Source of the DNA: JBBRYB01 sp038238115 | GTDB lineage: Bacteria > Actinomycetota > Actinomycetes > Propionibacteriales > Nocardioidaceae | Assembly (NCBI GenBank): GCA_038238115.1 | Contig: JBBRYB010000001.1 | Span: 1-64,000, forward strand | Direction: 5' to 3' | Length of the DNA: 64,000 nt | Made by a program: the position numbers and the translations under genes | The notes under the pieces: generated by a model | Databases searched by the model: none | Told to the model about the DNA's origin: nothing | What the model saw: only the letters and a program-made list of their open reading frames with translations | Part shown: positions 32,968-43,008 of the stretch, in pieces | How the letters are laid out: each line of letters begins with the position of its first letter | How positions within the stretch are numbered: the stretch's first letter is position 1

Positions 32968-34692
32968 ATGAAGCTTCGACGTACTTCTATCGTTCTGGTC
33001 GGTGCGGCGCTGGCGCTGGTCGCTGCCGCCTGCTCCGGGGGGTCGTCCTCCAGCAATGGCGGATCCTCGGGTACGCAGTCCGGCTCGTCAGCACCCCCGG
33101 CGACGTTCCAGTCGCAGCACAAGGGAGGGACGCTGCACCTGGTGGCGAAGTCGGCCGGCGGCACCCTGGACCCGATGGTCAACTACACACTGCAGTATTG
33201 GCAGCTCTACCAGGCGAGCTACGACGGTCTGCTGGCCTTCACCAAGCAGGCCGGACAGCCCAGCTTCACCGTCGTACCCGACCTAGCCGCGTCGATGCCG
33301 AAACTCAGCAACGGCGACAAGACCTATACGTTCACCCTGCGCAAGGGCATCAAGTTCTCCGACGGGACACCGGTCACTACCGACGATGTCGTGGCGTCGT
33401 TCGAGCGCATCTTCAAGGTCTCCAGCCCCACCGCCGGCACGTTCTACGCCGGCATCGTCGGCGGAGACGCGTGCCTGAAACAGCCGGCGACGTGCGACCT
33501 CTCGAAGGGCGTCATCGCAGACCCCAAGACCAACACGGTCACGATCAACCTCATCCAGCCGGACCCGGAGCTGCCCTTCAAGCTCGCCGTGCCACACGCC
33601 TCCATCCTCCCCAAGTCCGCCCCGCCCAAGGACGCCGGCACTACCCCGATCCCGACGACGGGGCCCTACATGTTCGACTCGTATGACCCGAACGCTGCGC
33701 TGAAGATGAAACGCAACCCGTACTTCAAGGAGTGGTCACACGACGCGCAGCCGCAGGGCTACCCCGACGAGATCGACGAGACCTTCGGGTTGACCGTCGA
33801 GTCCGAAGTCACCGCGATCGAGAACGGGCAGGCCGACTGGGTCTTCGACCCGCCACCGGCTGACCGGCTCAACGAGATTGGTACCAAGTACGCCGACCAG
33901 GCCCACGTGAACACCCTGACCGCCTTCTGGTATCTCGCGATGAACACCAACATCGCGCCGTTCGACAACCTGAAGGCCCGCCAGGCGGTCAACTGGGCCG
34001 TGGACCGCAACTCGGTGGTGCGGCTCTACGGGGGGCCCAACCTGGCCTCCCCGGCATGCACGATTCTCCCGCCTGGCTTCCCAGGTCACGTGGACACCTG
34101 CGACTACACCAAGGGCGGCGGCTCCGTGTGGAAGGCCCCGGACCTGGACAAGGCAAAACAGCTGGTGCAGGAGTCCGGCACGGCCGGCACGAAGGTAGGA
34201 GTCGTAGTCACCGACGACGAGGTGAACAAGGCGATCGGTGAATACGTGCAGAGCGCGCTCAACTCGATCGGCTACCAGGCGACGCTGAAGCCGATCTCCG
34301 GAAATATCCAGTTCACCTACATTCAGAACACCAACAACAAGGTCCAGATCAGCCTCTCCTCGTGGTATCAGGACTACCCAGCGGCCTCGGACTTCTTGAA
34401 CGTGCTGCTGTCCTGTGAGTCCTTCCACCCTGGCAGTGACTCGAGCATCAACATCTCTGGCTTCTGCGACAAAACGATCAACGACCAGATGCAGCAGGCG
34501 CTGGCCGCAGAGCGCACGAGCATGGGCCAAGCCAACGCAATGTGGGGCCAGGTGGACCAGGCGATGATGAAACAGGCACCGGTGGCCCCGCTCATCACCC
34601 CGAAGCTCATCGACTTCACGTCGTCACGGGTGGGCAACTACCAGTTCAGCAAGCAGTTCTACATGCTGGTCGATCAGCTGTGGGTGCAGTGA
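32968..34692 (+). CDS. ABC transporter peptide-binding lipoprotein
   Basis: A 574-residue SBP family 5 lipoprotein. The signal peptide ends LALVAAAC with the lipidated Cys at residue 22, followed by a Ser/Gly-rich linker. Family blocks include KTYTFTLRKGIKFSDGTPVTTDDV and ARQAVNWAVDRNSVVRLYGG. It delivers peptides to the permeases encoded next. It starts 10 bases after the peptidase stop. Confidence 0.92.
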   Translation: MKLRRTSIVLVGAALALVAAACSGGSSSSNGGSSGTQSGSSAPPATFQSQHKGGTLHLVAKSAGGTLDPMVNYTLQYWQLYQASYDGLLAFTKQAGQPSFTVVPDLAASMPKLSNGDKTYTFTLRKGIKFSDGTPVTTDDVVASFERIFKVSSPTAGTFYAGIVGGDACLKQPATCDLSKGVIADPKTNTVTINLIQPDPELPFKLAVPHASILPKSAPPKDAGTTPIPTTGPYMFDSYDPNAALKMKRNPYFKEWSHDAQPQGYPDEIDETFGLTVESEVTAIENGQADWVFDPPPADRLNEIGTKYADQAHVNTLTAFWYLAMNTNIAPFDNLKARQAVNWAVDRNSVVRLYGGPNLASPACTILPPGFPGHVDTCDYTKGGGSVWKAPDLDKAKQLVQESGTAGTKVGVVVTDDEVNKAIGEYVQSALNSIGYQATLKPISGNIQFTYIQNTNNKVQISLSSWYQDYPAASDFLNVLLSCESFHPGSDSSINISGFCDKTINDQMQQALAAERTSMGQANAMWGQVDQAMMKQAPVAPLITPKLIDFTSSRVGNYQFSKQFYMLVDQLWVQ

Positions 34693-34699
34693 CCCGACC

Positions 34700-35761
34700 G
34701 TGACCACCCATGCCTCCCCCGACGTGGTGGTGGGCGAACCATCGTCGGTGCTGTCCGCCACACCCTCCGCGGGACCGTGGCGGACGGCCCTGGCCACTCT
34801 GCGCCGTGACCGGGTGGCGATGGTGTCATTGGCGGTCTTCCTGCTCATCGTGCTGGCTTGCCTGCTCGCCCCTGTCTACGAGCACTCGATCGCCCACACC
34901 GATGCGTTCACGTCGAGTATCTCCGGCACCACGATCGTGAACGGCAAGAAGGTCCCTGTGCTGGCATCCAGTAACACCGGACTGGGCCTCGGTGTGACGC
35001 CCATTGGGCCAACCTGGGACGTGCACCACTACTTCCTGGGAGCCGACGGCCAGGGACGAGACGTCATGGCGCGGCTGCTCTACGGCGGTCGCAACAGCCT
35101 GCTGATCGGCATCACCTCCGCCGTCATCGCCTGCGCCGTGGCGACCGTCCTCGGCGTGGCCGCAGGCTACTTCGGCGGTGTGCTCGACGCGGTGCTGTCT
35201 CGGCTCTTCGATGTGATCTGGGCGTTTCCGGTCTACCTGTTGGCCATCTCGCTCTCGGTGGTGCTGTTGACCAGCGGACTGCAGCTGGGCCCGATCCGCA
35301 TCGAGGGGGGCAGCCTGTGGCTGCCCATTCTCATCATCGCCGTGATCTATGTGCCGTATGTCGCGCGGCCGCTGCGTGGACAGGTGCTGAGCCTGCGCGG
35401 GCGGGAGTTCATCGTGGCCGGCGTCGGCCTCGGTGCCTCAGACCTACGTATCCTCCGCAAAGACGTGCTTCCCAACGTGATGCCCACGGTGTTGGTGTTC
35501 CTGCCCCTGATGACGGCCCTCAACATGCTCACCGAGTCGGCGCTGTCGTTCCTGTCGATCGGCGTCCAACCACCGAACGCGAGCTGGGGCACGATCATCA
35601 ACGACGGACTCGGGCTGCTCTACACCCGACCAACAGTGACAGTAGCCCCCGGTCTGATGATCGCCGTGACCGCCGTCGCGCTCAACCTGCTCGGCGACGG
35701 CGTCCGCAGCGCACTCGACCCCAAGGCCCGGCTCCGAGGTGCTCTCGGGGGTGCTGGCTGA
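34700..35761 (+). CDS. ABC transporter permease, DppC type
   Basis: A 353-residue permease. The OppC-like N-terminus (TLRRDRVAMVSLAVFLLIVLACLLAPVYEH) is followed by a longer-than-usual extracytoplasmic insert, then FLGADGQGRDVMARLLYGGRNSLLIG and the EAA-type loop VGLGASDLRILRKDVLPNVMPTVLVF. It starts at GTG. Its stop overlaps the next start (TGATG). Confidence 0.91.
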   Translation: MTTHASPDVVVGEPSSVLSATPSAGPWRTALATLRRDRVAMVSLAVFLLIVLACLLAPVYEHSIAHTDAFTSSISGTTIVNGKKVPVLASSNTGLGLGVTPIGPTWDVHHYFLGADGQGRDVMARLLYGGRNSLLIGITSAVIACAVATVLGVAAGYFGGVLDAVLSRLFDVIWAFPVYLLAISLSVVLLTSGLQLGPIRIEGGSLWLPILIIAVIYVPYVARPLRGQVLSLRGREFIVAGVGLGASDLRILRKDVLPNVMPTVLVFLPLMTALNMLTESALSFLSIGVQPPNASWGTIINDGLGLLYTRPTVTVAPGLMIAVTAVALNLLGDGVRSALDPKARLRGALGGAG

Positions 35762-36729
35762 TGCTGCTGTTTATCGGCCGCCGTACTGCTGCTGCCGTCC
35801 TCGTGCTCTTCGCCATCAGCGTGCTGGTCTTCCTCATCTTCTTCGCGACCCCAGGAGTCGACCCCGCGGCCCGGATCGCCGGCCGCAACGCCGACCCGGC
35901 GACCCTGGCGCAGGTGCGTCACGAGTTCGGTCTCGACCGGCCTCTCCCCGTGCAGTACGGCCTGATGATGCAGCATCTGTTCATCAGCCGTGACCTCACC
36001 TCCTTCGTGAATCGCGGCGACCTGGTCATCCCCCGGATCCTGCACACCGTCCCCGTGACGCTGTCCCTGGTGACCGGTGCGGCGATCATCTGGATGGTCC
36101 TGGGTCTCGTCATGGGTACGGCGTCCGCTGCCAAGCGCAGCACAGCCATCGACCCTGTCATTATGTTGATCGGCGTCGTCGGAATCTCGATCCCCGTCTA
36201 CTGGCTGGGTGAGGTGGTCAACCTCTTCACTCAGAGCCGCTGGCACTCCGGGATCTTCTCGTGGGTACCGCCGTTGGGCTACGTCGGCATCCGGCAGAAC
36301 CCTGGCGAGTGGGCCCTGCACCTGATCTTCCCGTGGTTGACGCTCGCGGCGCTCTACGCCGGTATCTACGCCAGGGTCCTCCGAGGGGAGATCCTCGAGG
36401 CGCTCAACGAGGACTACGTCCGCACCGCCCGCGCGAAGGGACTCTCCGAGCGCCGCATCCTGGTTCGGCACGCGCTCCGGTGCTCACTCATCCCGATCGT
36501 GTCGCTGTTTGGCCTCGACTTCGGCGCGCTGGTCGGCGGCTCCGCCCTGCTGACCGAAGTGGTCTTCGGCCTCCCAGGTGTCGGCAAGCTGACCTTCGAC
36601 TCGCTGCAGAACCTCGACCTTCCCGTGATCATGGGCTGTGTGCTGTATGCCGCCTTCTTCGTCGTACTCGCCAACGCCGTTGTCGACGTCTTCTATGCAG
36701 CCCTCGACCCGAGGGTGCGCCGTGCCTGA
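35761..36729 (+). CDS. ABC transporter permease, DppB type
   Basis: A 322-residue permease of the DppB class. N-terminal TAAAVLVLFAISVLVFLIFFATPG is the first span and the ATPase-contact loop reads EDYVRTARAKGLSERRILVRHALRCSLIP. It overlaps the upstream permease by one base and the downstream ATPase gene by eight, an indication of tight translational coupling. Confidence 0.92.
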   Translation: MLLFIGRRTAAAVLVLFAISVLVFLIFFATPGVDPAARIAGRNADPATLAQVRHEFGLDRPLPVQYGLMMQHLFISRDLTSFVNRGDLVIPRILHTVPVTLSLVTGAAIIWMVLGLVMGTASAAKRSTAIDPVIMLIGVVGISIPVYWLGEVVNLFTQSRWHSGIFSWVPPLGYVGIRQNPGEWALHLIFPWLTLAALYAGIYARVLRGEILEALNEDYVRTARAKGLSERRILVRHALRCSLIPIVSLFGLDFGALVGGSALLTEVVFGLPGVGKLTFDSLQNLDLPVIMGCVLYAAFFVVLANAVVDVFYAALDPRVRRA

Positions 36730-37825
36730 TGTGCCCGCGCCGACCGACCGCACTGCCGACCCACTCCTCGAGGTCCGGGACCTCAAGGTCAGCTTCCGCA
36801 CCCGCCGTGGTCTCGTCACGGCAGTGGACGGCTTGTCGTTCTCCCTGGGCCGCAGCGACGTGCTGGGGATCGTTGGCGAGTCTGGCTCGGGCAAGAGCGT
36901 GTCCGTGATGAGCCTGCTCAGGCTGATCCGCGACCCCAACGCACGCATCGAGGGGCAGGCGCTCTTCGGTGGACGAGACCTGATCGCCATGCGGGACAAG
37001 GATCTGCGCGCTCTGCGCGGCCGGGAGATCGCGATGATCTTCCAGGATCCAATGACCGCGTTGACGCCGGTCTACACGGTTGGTTGGCAGATCGCCGAAC
37101 AGATCCGCGCACATGAGCCGGTGTCGAGGCGGACGGCTCACGAACGGGCGATCCAGCTGCTCGACGAGGTCGGCATCCCAGACCCACGTAACCGGGTGAA
37201 GGACTACCCGCACGAGTTCTCCGGGGGTATGCGCCAGCGTGCGGTCATCGCGATGGCGCTCGCCTGCAACCCAGCACTGCTGATCGCCGACGAGCCGACG
37301 ACCGCGCTCGATGTCACCACCCAGGCGCAGATTCTCGAGTTGATGCGCCGGCTTCGCGTGGAGCACGGGTCCTCCATCATCTTGATCACCCACGACATGG
37401 CGGTGGTCTCAGACATCGCCGACCAGGTGCTGGTGATGTACGCCGGCCGCGCGGCCGAGCAGGGACCGAAGAGTGACATCTTCCGGCGACCCCGACACCC
37501 GTACACCTGGGGACTGCTGAGCTCCGTCCCACGTCCCCGCGCCGAGCGGGTCCGCCGCCTGCCCACCATTCCGGGATCGCCGCCCTCACCGCTGGAAGTT
37601 GCGCCGGGATGCCCATTCGCCCCACGCTGCCGACTCCGCCACGACAAGTGCAACGAACGTCCTTTCCTTGAAGGAGGAACCCACCACGTCGACGCCTGCT
37701 GGCTTCCACGAGACCGTCGACAGGAACTGCGCCGCAGCGTGACGGATGCCGCCGTGGCCGAGGGCGACCCCGGGGACGTCAGCGATCAGGCCGAGGTCAA
37801 TACCGCGCCGGGGGAGGCTCGATGA
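36722..37825 (+). CDS. ABC transporter ATPase, DppD type
   Basis: A 367-residue ATPase of the oligopeptide class. Walker A GESGSGKSVSVM, signature FSGGMRQRAVIAMAL, Walker B LLIADEPTTALDVT, and the C-terminal oligopeptide-type extension GCPFAPRCRLRHDKC that is typical of DppD/OppD. It starts at GTG inside the end of the preceding permease gene. Confidence 0.92.
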   Translation: MPDVPAPTDRTADPLLEVRDLKVSFRTRRGLVTAVDGLSFSLGRSDVLGIVGESGSGKSVSVMSLLRLIRDPNARIEGQALFGGRDLIAMRDKDLRALRGREIAMIFQDPMTALTPVYTVGWQIAEQIRAHEPVSRRTAHERAIQLLDEVGIPDPRNRVKDYPHEFSGGMRQRAVIAMALACNPALLIADEPTTALDVTTQAQILELMRRLRVEHGSSIILITHDMAVVSDIADQVLVMYAGRAAEQGPKSDIFRRPRHPYTWGLLSSVPRPRAERVRRLPTIPGSPPSPLEVAPGCPFAPRCRLRHDKCNERPFLEGGTHHVDACWLPRDRRQELRRSVTDAAVAEGDPGDVSDQAEVNTAPGEAR

Positions 37826-37841
37826 GTCCACGGGGGCGGCG

Positions 37842-38894
37842 ATGACGCCCGGCGGCTCAGACGACGTACTTCTGCGCGCCGACAACCTCTCCAAGCACTT
37901 CGCGGCTCGGGGCGGCTCGCTGGTCGGTGGCCGGCAGATGCTGCGTGCGGTTGACGGAGTCTCGCTCGAGGTGCGCTCCGGTGAGACGCTGGGGGTCGTC
38001 GGAGAGTCCGGTTGCGGCAAGTCGACGCTCGGTCGCTGCCTGGTCCGGCTTACCGACATCACCTTGGGCACCGTCTCCTTCGAGGGCCGCGACATCACCC
38101 GCCTGTCCCGTCGCCAGCTCCGCCCGGTTCGCCGCGACCTCCAGTTGGTGTTCCAGGACCCCTACGCCTCGCTCAACCCACGTCGCCGTGTCGGTGACAT
38201 CCTCTCCGAGCCGTTGCAGATTCACCGGTATGGCGACCGCCGGGCTATCGCCCGCAAGGTGCAGGAGTTGCTCGAGGTCGTCGGACTCAACGCCTCACAC
38301 ATCGACCGGTTCCCGCACGAGTTCTCCGGAGGTCAGCGCCAGCGGGTCGGCATCGCTCGCGCCCTGGGGATGAACCCGAAGGTGATCGTCGCCGACGAGC
38401 CCGTCTCGGCGCTCGACGTGTCCATTCAGGCGCAGGTACTGAACCTCTTCGCAGACCTGCAAGACGAGTTCGCGCTGACCTACGTCTTCATCGCCCATGA
38501 CCTCGGCGTTGTCCGTCACGTTTCTAGCCGGATCGCTGTCATGTATCTCGGCGAGATCATGGAGACAGGAGCCGCGGACCCGCTTTACGGCCGGCCAGCG
38601 CATCCCTATACGGAGGCGCTGTTGTCGGCTGCACCTGACGTCGAGGGCGCGGAGGAGGCGCCACAGGAGCGCATCCTGCTCACGGGCGACGTGCCGAATC
38701 CGGTCAACAAGCCGTCCGGGTGCCCGTTTCGCACTCGCTGTCCCTACGCCCAGGACATTTGTGCCGACGAGCACCCGCCGCTGCGAGAAGTCGCGCAGGA
38801 CCGGTACGTCGCCTGCCACTTCCCGCTGCTCACGCCGTCTGGGGAAGTGGCGTCGCACGCGCTCTCGGCGACCGGCGCCCCAGACCGCGACTAG
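37842..38894 (+). CDS. ABC transporter ATPase, DppF type
   Basis: A 350-residue ATPase of the DppF/OppF type. Walker A GESGCGKSTLGR, the class block LQLVFQDPYASLNPRRRV, signature FSGGQRQRVGIARAL and C-terminal GCPFRTRCPYAQDICADEHP. ATG at 37842 has a G-rich site. With DppD it forms the heterodimeric motor. It is the last gene of the peptide importer operon. Confidence 0.92.
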   Translation: MTPGGSDDVLLRADNLSKHFAARGGSLVGGRQMLRAVDGVSLEVRSGETLGVVGESGCGKSTLGRCLVRLTDITLGTVSFEGRDITRLSRRQLRPVRRDLQLVFQDPYASLNPRRRVGDILSEPLQIHRYGDRRAIARKVQELLEVVGLNASHIDRFPHEFSGGQRQRVGIARALGMNPKVIVADEPVSALDVSIQAQVLNLFADLQDEFALTYVFIAHDLGVVRHVSSRIAVMYLGEIMETGAADPLYGRPAHPYTEALLSAAPDVEGAEEAPQERILLTGDVPNPVNKPSGCPFRTRCPYAQDICADEHPPLREVAQDRYVACHFPLLTPSGEVASHALSATGAPDRD

Positions 38895-39552
38895 GGCATC
38901 GTCGCAGGTGCGCGACCGGTCTCTATGACTGCTCACCGCCATGGATGGATACTGCTTCCTTGGTGTGAGCGGGTTGCACCGGTGTTAGGATCGAGGGCAG
39001 GCAGCGACCGGGATCTACGGCTGACTTCCGACCCCGCCAGCCGCTCCAGCACCAGGCGGCATGTGTCGTCAGCCTGGCAGTCAAACCCTGCGAGATGCGA
39101 TTGCTGCAACTCGCTCCCCGTGCTGTCGTATCATGGTGTTTGCGGGGATTGTGGTCATCTTTGGTGTTCCAGCGCACAGACGGCCGCTTTCACGCTGGGA
39201 TCTTTGCGTGTGGGCTCGTTCAGAGCGTCACGCCCGTACGAAGGCAGACGCTGAAGGTGAGGAGTTCAATGCACGTTCGAAGCCGTTCGCGGTCCGCTGC
39301 TGCATCTTTGCACCCTGGACCGGCGCCGGCCCGTCCTCAGCGATCTGGAGCCAATGAACTTCTTGAGCCCACGACGAGCCTCTCGGCGAGAGATCGTACG
39401 AGCTCACGAATAGCGACTTCGACTGGACAAGAGCACTGCGTGCCTGGGCCATCGAAGTCACGGACAGAGCCGCAGGCGCTGAACCACGAGCAGACGCAGA
39501 ACACTACGCGTACCTTGCGCGCAAGAGCCTGCTTCCTTGATGAGGGGTAACG
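38895..39552. other. Non-coding boundary before the polysaccharide region
   Basis: About 660 bases with no convincing gene on either strand; every open frame in it looks like random translation. The base composition looks somewhat less GC-rich than the flanking operons. It separates the peptide transporter operon from the surface-glycan region and should carry the promoter for the Wzz-like gene. A stretch of lost coding sequence cannot be excluded. Confidence 0.45.
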
Positions 39553-40437
39553 ATGGAGCTACTAGATTATCTGCGCATAGCACGCCGGCGACTGTGGTTT
39601 CTCCTCTTAGTCCCGGTGCTGGCCGCGGTCGCCGCTGCCGCCTACGTGGTGCAAGCCCCACAGATGTACTCGGCGACCGCGTCGTTGTCGACGACTGCGT
39701 TCGTAGGCGGATCCTTCAGCCAGTTCACTGGTACTCAGGCGGCGAGCCAGTTCGCGGCGGCCTTCACTGCCAGCGCGACCGGGCCATCGGTGCTCTCGCG
39801 GGTATCGCAGGAGACACAGGTGTCGACGCAGGAGATCTCGACGGGGTTGACAGTATCCCAGAACGGTGCGAGCAGCGATATGACGCTGACCTACTCCAGC
39901 TCTCACCAGGAAAATATCGTGCCAGTCCTGAACAGCGTGACGTCAGCCACATTGAACAGTCTGTTCGCCCCACAGGTTCAGCTGGCGGATGCGCAGGTCA
40001 AGCAGTCACAAGCCGACGTGGTGGCTGCGAACAAGGCCCTCCAGGCGGCCAGAAAGCGCTATGGGCCCGCGGATCCGGTGACGCTCTACCAGGTGGAGAA
40101 TTCCCGGGTAGCCGTCAGCACCTTGACGACAGCGCAAACGACCTACCAGGCAGCGCAGACCCAACTGACCGCTGCCCAGGCCGCCGACATCCTTTATGTC
40201 AGTGACATCCACACCGTCAGCCGGACACAGGCGCTGATCCGCACCATCCTGCCGGTCGTGGCTGCCGCGATCTTCCTGGCCGTGATTCTGGTGTTCATGC
40301 TCGAGATGATCGCGAACGCCAGACGCCGCTCCAAGCAGGAGGCGGCCGCCGCAAGGACCGATACTACCGAGAGGATCGGTGCTACCGATCGGCCCCGGCT
40401 TGGAGGGGCCCGTGGATCGACCTTGGCCCGCGAATAG
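39553..40437 (+). CDS. Wzz-like polysaccharide chain-length/co-polymerase protein
   Basis: A 294-residue protein with two membrane spans: RRLWFLLLVPVLAAVAAAAYVV (residues 12-33) and ILPVVAAAIFLAVILVFMLEMI (about 230-252). Between them lies an extracytoplasmic coiled part (LADAQVKQSQADVVAANKALQAARKR). This is the topology of Wzz/YveK proteins that set polysaccharide length. No cytoplasmic tyrosine-kinase domain is fused. It opens the surface-glycan region. Confidence 0.85.
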   Translation: MELLDYLRIARRRLWFLLLVPVLAAVAAAAYVVQAPQMYSATASLSTTAFVGGSFSQFTGTQAASQFAAAFTASATGPSVLSRVSQETQVSTQEISTGLTVSQNGASSDMTLTYSSSHQENIVPVLNSVTSATLNSLFAPQVQLADAQVKQSQADVVAANKALQAARKRYGPADPVTLYQVENSRVAVSTLTTAQTTYQAAQTQLTAAQAADILYVSDIHTVSRTQALIRTILPVVAAAIFLAVILVFMLEMIANARRRSKQEAAAARTDTTERIGATDRPRLGGARGSTLARE

Positions 40438-40533
40438 CCTTTCGTTCGCGTCGCACCGGGGCGGCGTCCGCCAGGCTGTCCCACCTGGTCTCGCAGGCCG
40501 GCCGTGGACTTGCGGCCCGGCGGCCGATCACCG

Positions 40534-40557
40534 CGCTTGCTGAGAAGCTCTCAAGCG
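40534..40557. terminator. Hairpin at the end of convergent genes
   Basis: CGCTT (40534-40538) and GAGA (40542-40545) pair with TCTC (40549-40552) and AAGCG (40553-40557), with a small bulge. It overlaps the stop codon of the sulfotransferase and lies after the Wzz-like gene, a place for a shared terminator. No U-tract follows. Confidence 0.35.
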
Positions 40558-41372
40558 AGCAGCTGAGGTAACTGCGGCGAGTGGTTCGACAGATCCTCCA
40601 TGTCATAACCGAAGCTGGCGATCTCGGTTGTGTATCGTCGCTCGATCAAGCGCCGTTGCCAGCCTCCCGGGCGTGCGAGCGAACGCAACCGGTTCCACCA
40701 TTCCTGGTACGACGAACCATGACTACCGCTGACCTTGGTGCTCGGGATCACCGATTGCAGACCCAAGAATTGTTGGATCTTCGCAAGTGCCACCTCTGGC
40801 TGCTGTACGAGGTCTTCGTAATGAACGATGTGCACCCTGCCCAGATGCGGTAGGTCCGAGACCAGCAAGCGGTGCGCGATAAGCCAATGTTCAACCAAGC
40901 CCGTGAGGCTGGCGAACTTGCGCGGGTTCCGCGAGATCAGATGCGCCCATTTCTTCGTGGACAGCGCGACCGTGACCGGATGTCTGACCACCATGACGAA
41001 CAGCGCGTCAGGGTAGAGAGCCTGCAGAAACCGGCTCATGAGGAGGTTGGGAGGCGACTTCTCCAGGAGATATCGTCTGGACAGATCCCAGTAGGGCTCC
41101 CACTCCTTCAGTATCGCCGCGGCGTTACCTGTGGTCACCAAGGGAGATGACTCGGTGAGGTGTGCAGCATCGCGTCTCGCGAAGTGGCCGGACCCACCGT
41201 AATGCAGTGCCGGAGGGTACACGGACTGAAGATGTTGCCCCTCATCCTCAGCAACACCGGTCTTGGATAGACAACTGATGTCGTTGTGCTCCCCAAGTAC
41301 CTTGGAAAGCGGCGTCGTGCCGCTGCGATGAAGGCCGCCGACGAAGATGAGGCGCTTGGTGTCAACATCCAC
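40551..41372 (-). CDS. Sulfotransferase family protein (first of three)
   Basis: A 273-residue PAPS-dependent sulfotransferase. The 5'-phosphosulfate loop is FVGGLHRSGTTPLSKVLGEH at the N-terminus and the 3'-phosphate motif is VVRHPVTVALSTKKW in the middle. It would move a sulfate from PAPS to a sugar hydroxyl or similar group in the cytoplasm. The GTG at 41372 is preceded by AGGAGGAGG; the longer frame to 41438 is not conserved. Part of the glycan region. Confidence 0.85.
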   Translation of the reverse strand: MDVDTKRLIFVGGLHRSGTTPLSKVLGEHNDISCLSKTGVAEDEGQHLQSVYPPALHYGGSGHFARRDAAHLTESSPLVTTGNAAAILKEWEPYWDLSRRYLLEKSPPNLLMSRFLQALYPDALFVMVVRHPVTVALSTKKWAHLISRNPRKFASLTGLVEHWLIAHRLLVSDLPHLGRVHIVHYEDLVQQPEVALAKIQQFLGLQSVIPSTKVSGSHGSSYQEWWNRLRSLARPGGWQRRLIERRYTTEIASFGYDMEDLSNHSPQLPQLLA

Positions 41373-41742
41373 AGCAGCCTCCTCCTGACGAGTCCGTGTC
41401 ACGCGAGAGCCGATTCTAACCGCCCAAAGCCCCGCCAAGGTCAGCCGCCGGAAGCCCGAAGTCCTGTCGCCGGCCCAGCGGACCGGTCAGCCTGGACAAG
41501 CGTTGTTCGGCCAGCTATGCGTGTGCGAGAGACGTCGCCACGGGCCGCGCTGGGTCGTCGAGAAGACGGGGAGAGAATCGATCAGGCGGTACGAGGCAGA
41601 TGTTGCCAGGAATCGCACCAGGAGCCGGTGGCACTGTCATACTTGTCGTTGCGGGCTTGAACGGCCGGTTCGGACTGACAGCGTCGACCGGTACGGATGT
41701 CGTGAGCCTTCCGCCTCACTCGTCTGTGGAACGGGGTTTGCC
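41373..41742. other. Divergent intergenic region in the glycan cluster
   Basis: About 370 bases between the divergent sulfotransferase and glycosyltransferase genes. The glycosyltransferase frame stays open through it, but the translation is not protein-like. It should carry promoters for both directions; no site was identified. Confidence 0.4.
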
Positions 41743-43008
41743 TTGCGCATCCTGCACGTCAACAAATTTCTCTACCGCCGGGGCGGCGCGGAGGGATACA
41801 TGATCGACCTTGTCGGACTCCAGCAGCGTGCCGGCGGCCACGAGGTTGAGGTGTGGGGGATGCAGCATGACGAGAATGACAGCCCATTGACGTTGGAGGA
41901 CACCTTTGCGCCATTCGTTGAGCTGGAGCCGCCGCCGGGCGGCGTGAGCGCCTTGAGAGCGAGCGCTCGCATGGTGTGGTCGCGCTCGAGCCGCCGCAAC
42001 TTCGAGACGGCGCTCCGCCGGTTTCGCCCAGACGTCGTGCACTGCCACAACATCTACCACCAGCTCTCCCCCTCGATCCTTGCGTCGGTGCGTGAGCTCG
42101 GATTGCCCTGCGTGATGACGTTGCACGACTACAAGCTCGCCTGCCCGAGCTACCAGATGTTGGACCACGGGCGGTTGTGTCAGTTATGCGTGACCGGAGG
42201 CACGTGGCACGCAGCCAAGCAGCGCTGCAAGAGCGACTCGTTCGTGGCCAGCTCGTTGCTCGCCGTAGAGTCTGGCGTCCATCGCGCCACAGCTGCGTAC
42301 GCACCCGTGGATGTCTTCATCAGCCCCAGCCGGTTCCTTGCTGAAGTCATCAGTCGCTCCGGGGTTTCAGCCGACCGCCTGCGGGTCGTGAGCCATTTCG
42401 TCGATCTGGACGACGTGCCGCAGTCGAAAGGTATGGGCACGAGAATTGTCTTCGCGGGTCGGCTCTCCGCTGAGAAGGGCGTGGACACGCTGATCGAGGC
42501 GATGGCGAGCCTACCGGCGGACGTACACCTCGACATCGCTGGTGATGGTCCGGTGCGCGCTCAGCTGGAACGACAAGCGGCTGATCTCGCGCCGGGCCGC
42601 GTGAACTTTCACGGCAGACTCGCGACATCGGCACTACGTCCGCTGGTTGCCAACGCACTGGCCTCGGTCGTGCCGTCTCGGTGGTACGAAAACCAACCCC
42701 TGTCGATCCTCGAGTCGTTCGCTGCTGCCGTTCCTGTTGTCGCAACGGACCTGGGCGGCATGCCGGAGCTGGTCCGCGCCGAGGTGGACGGCTTGGTTGT
42801 GCCGCACGACGATCCCTCCGCGTTGGCACGGGCCCTGTTGCGACTGATGGATGACCGCGCCTGGGCACACCGGCTCGGCGTTACTGCCCGCGCACGGCTC
42901 GAGGAAGAATTCAGCGCCTCGGCGCATCTGGCCGCGATCTCAGAGGTGTACAGGTATGCGAGCAGTCCCCGCGGAGGCGTCTGCGCCAAGCAGAAGCGGT
43001 CGCTTTGA
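41743..43008 (+). CDS. Glycosyltransferase family 4 (polysaccharide region)
   Basis: A 421-residue GT-B glycosyltransferase. N-terminal LRILHVNKFLYRRGGAEGYM carries the acceptor-side loop, and the donor side has VFAGRLSAEKGVDTLIEAM followed by SRWYENQPLSILESFAAAVP with the E-x7-E-like pattern. A short cysteine-rich patch (LACPSYQMLDHGRLCQLCV) around residue 140 is seen in family members of this type. The TTG at 41743 is the last start consistent with homology. The next gene overlaps by 4 bases. Confidence 0.85.
   Translation: MRILHVNKFLYRRGGAEGYMIDLVGLQQRAGGHEVEVWGMQHDENDSPLTLEDTFAPFVELEPPPGGVSALRASARMVWSRSSRRNFETALRRFRPDVVHCHNIYHQLSPSILASVRELGLPCVMTLHDYKLACPSYQMLDHGRLCQLCVTGGTWHAAKQRCKSDSFVASSLLAVESGVHRATAAYAPVDVFISPSRFLAEVISRSGVSADRLRVVSHFVDLDDVPQSKGMGTRIVFAGRLSAEKGVDTLIEAMASLPADVHLDIAGDGPVRAQLERQAADLAPGRVNFHGRLATSALRPLVANALASVVPSRWYENQPLSILESFAAAVPVVATDLGGMPELVRAEVDGLVVPHDDPSALARALLRLMDDRAWAHRLGVTARARLEEEFSASAHLAAISEVYRYASSPRGGVCAKQKRSL

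Noticed and set aside
32076..33182. 368-codon minus-strand frame over the peptidase gene
   Set aside because: Shadow; antisense to an alpha/beta hydrolase with intact triad.
35620..36471. 283-codon minus-strand frame over the second DppB gene
   Set aside because: Shadow with Asp/His-rich low-complexity content.
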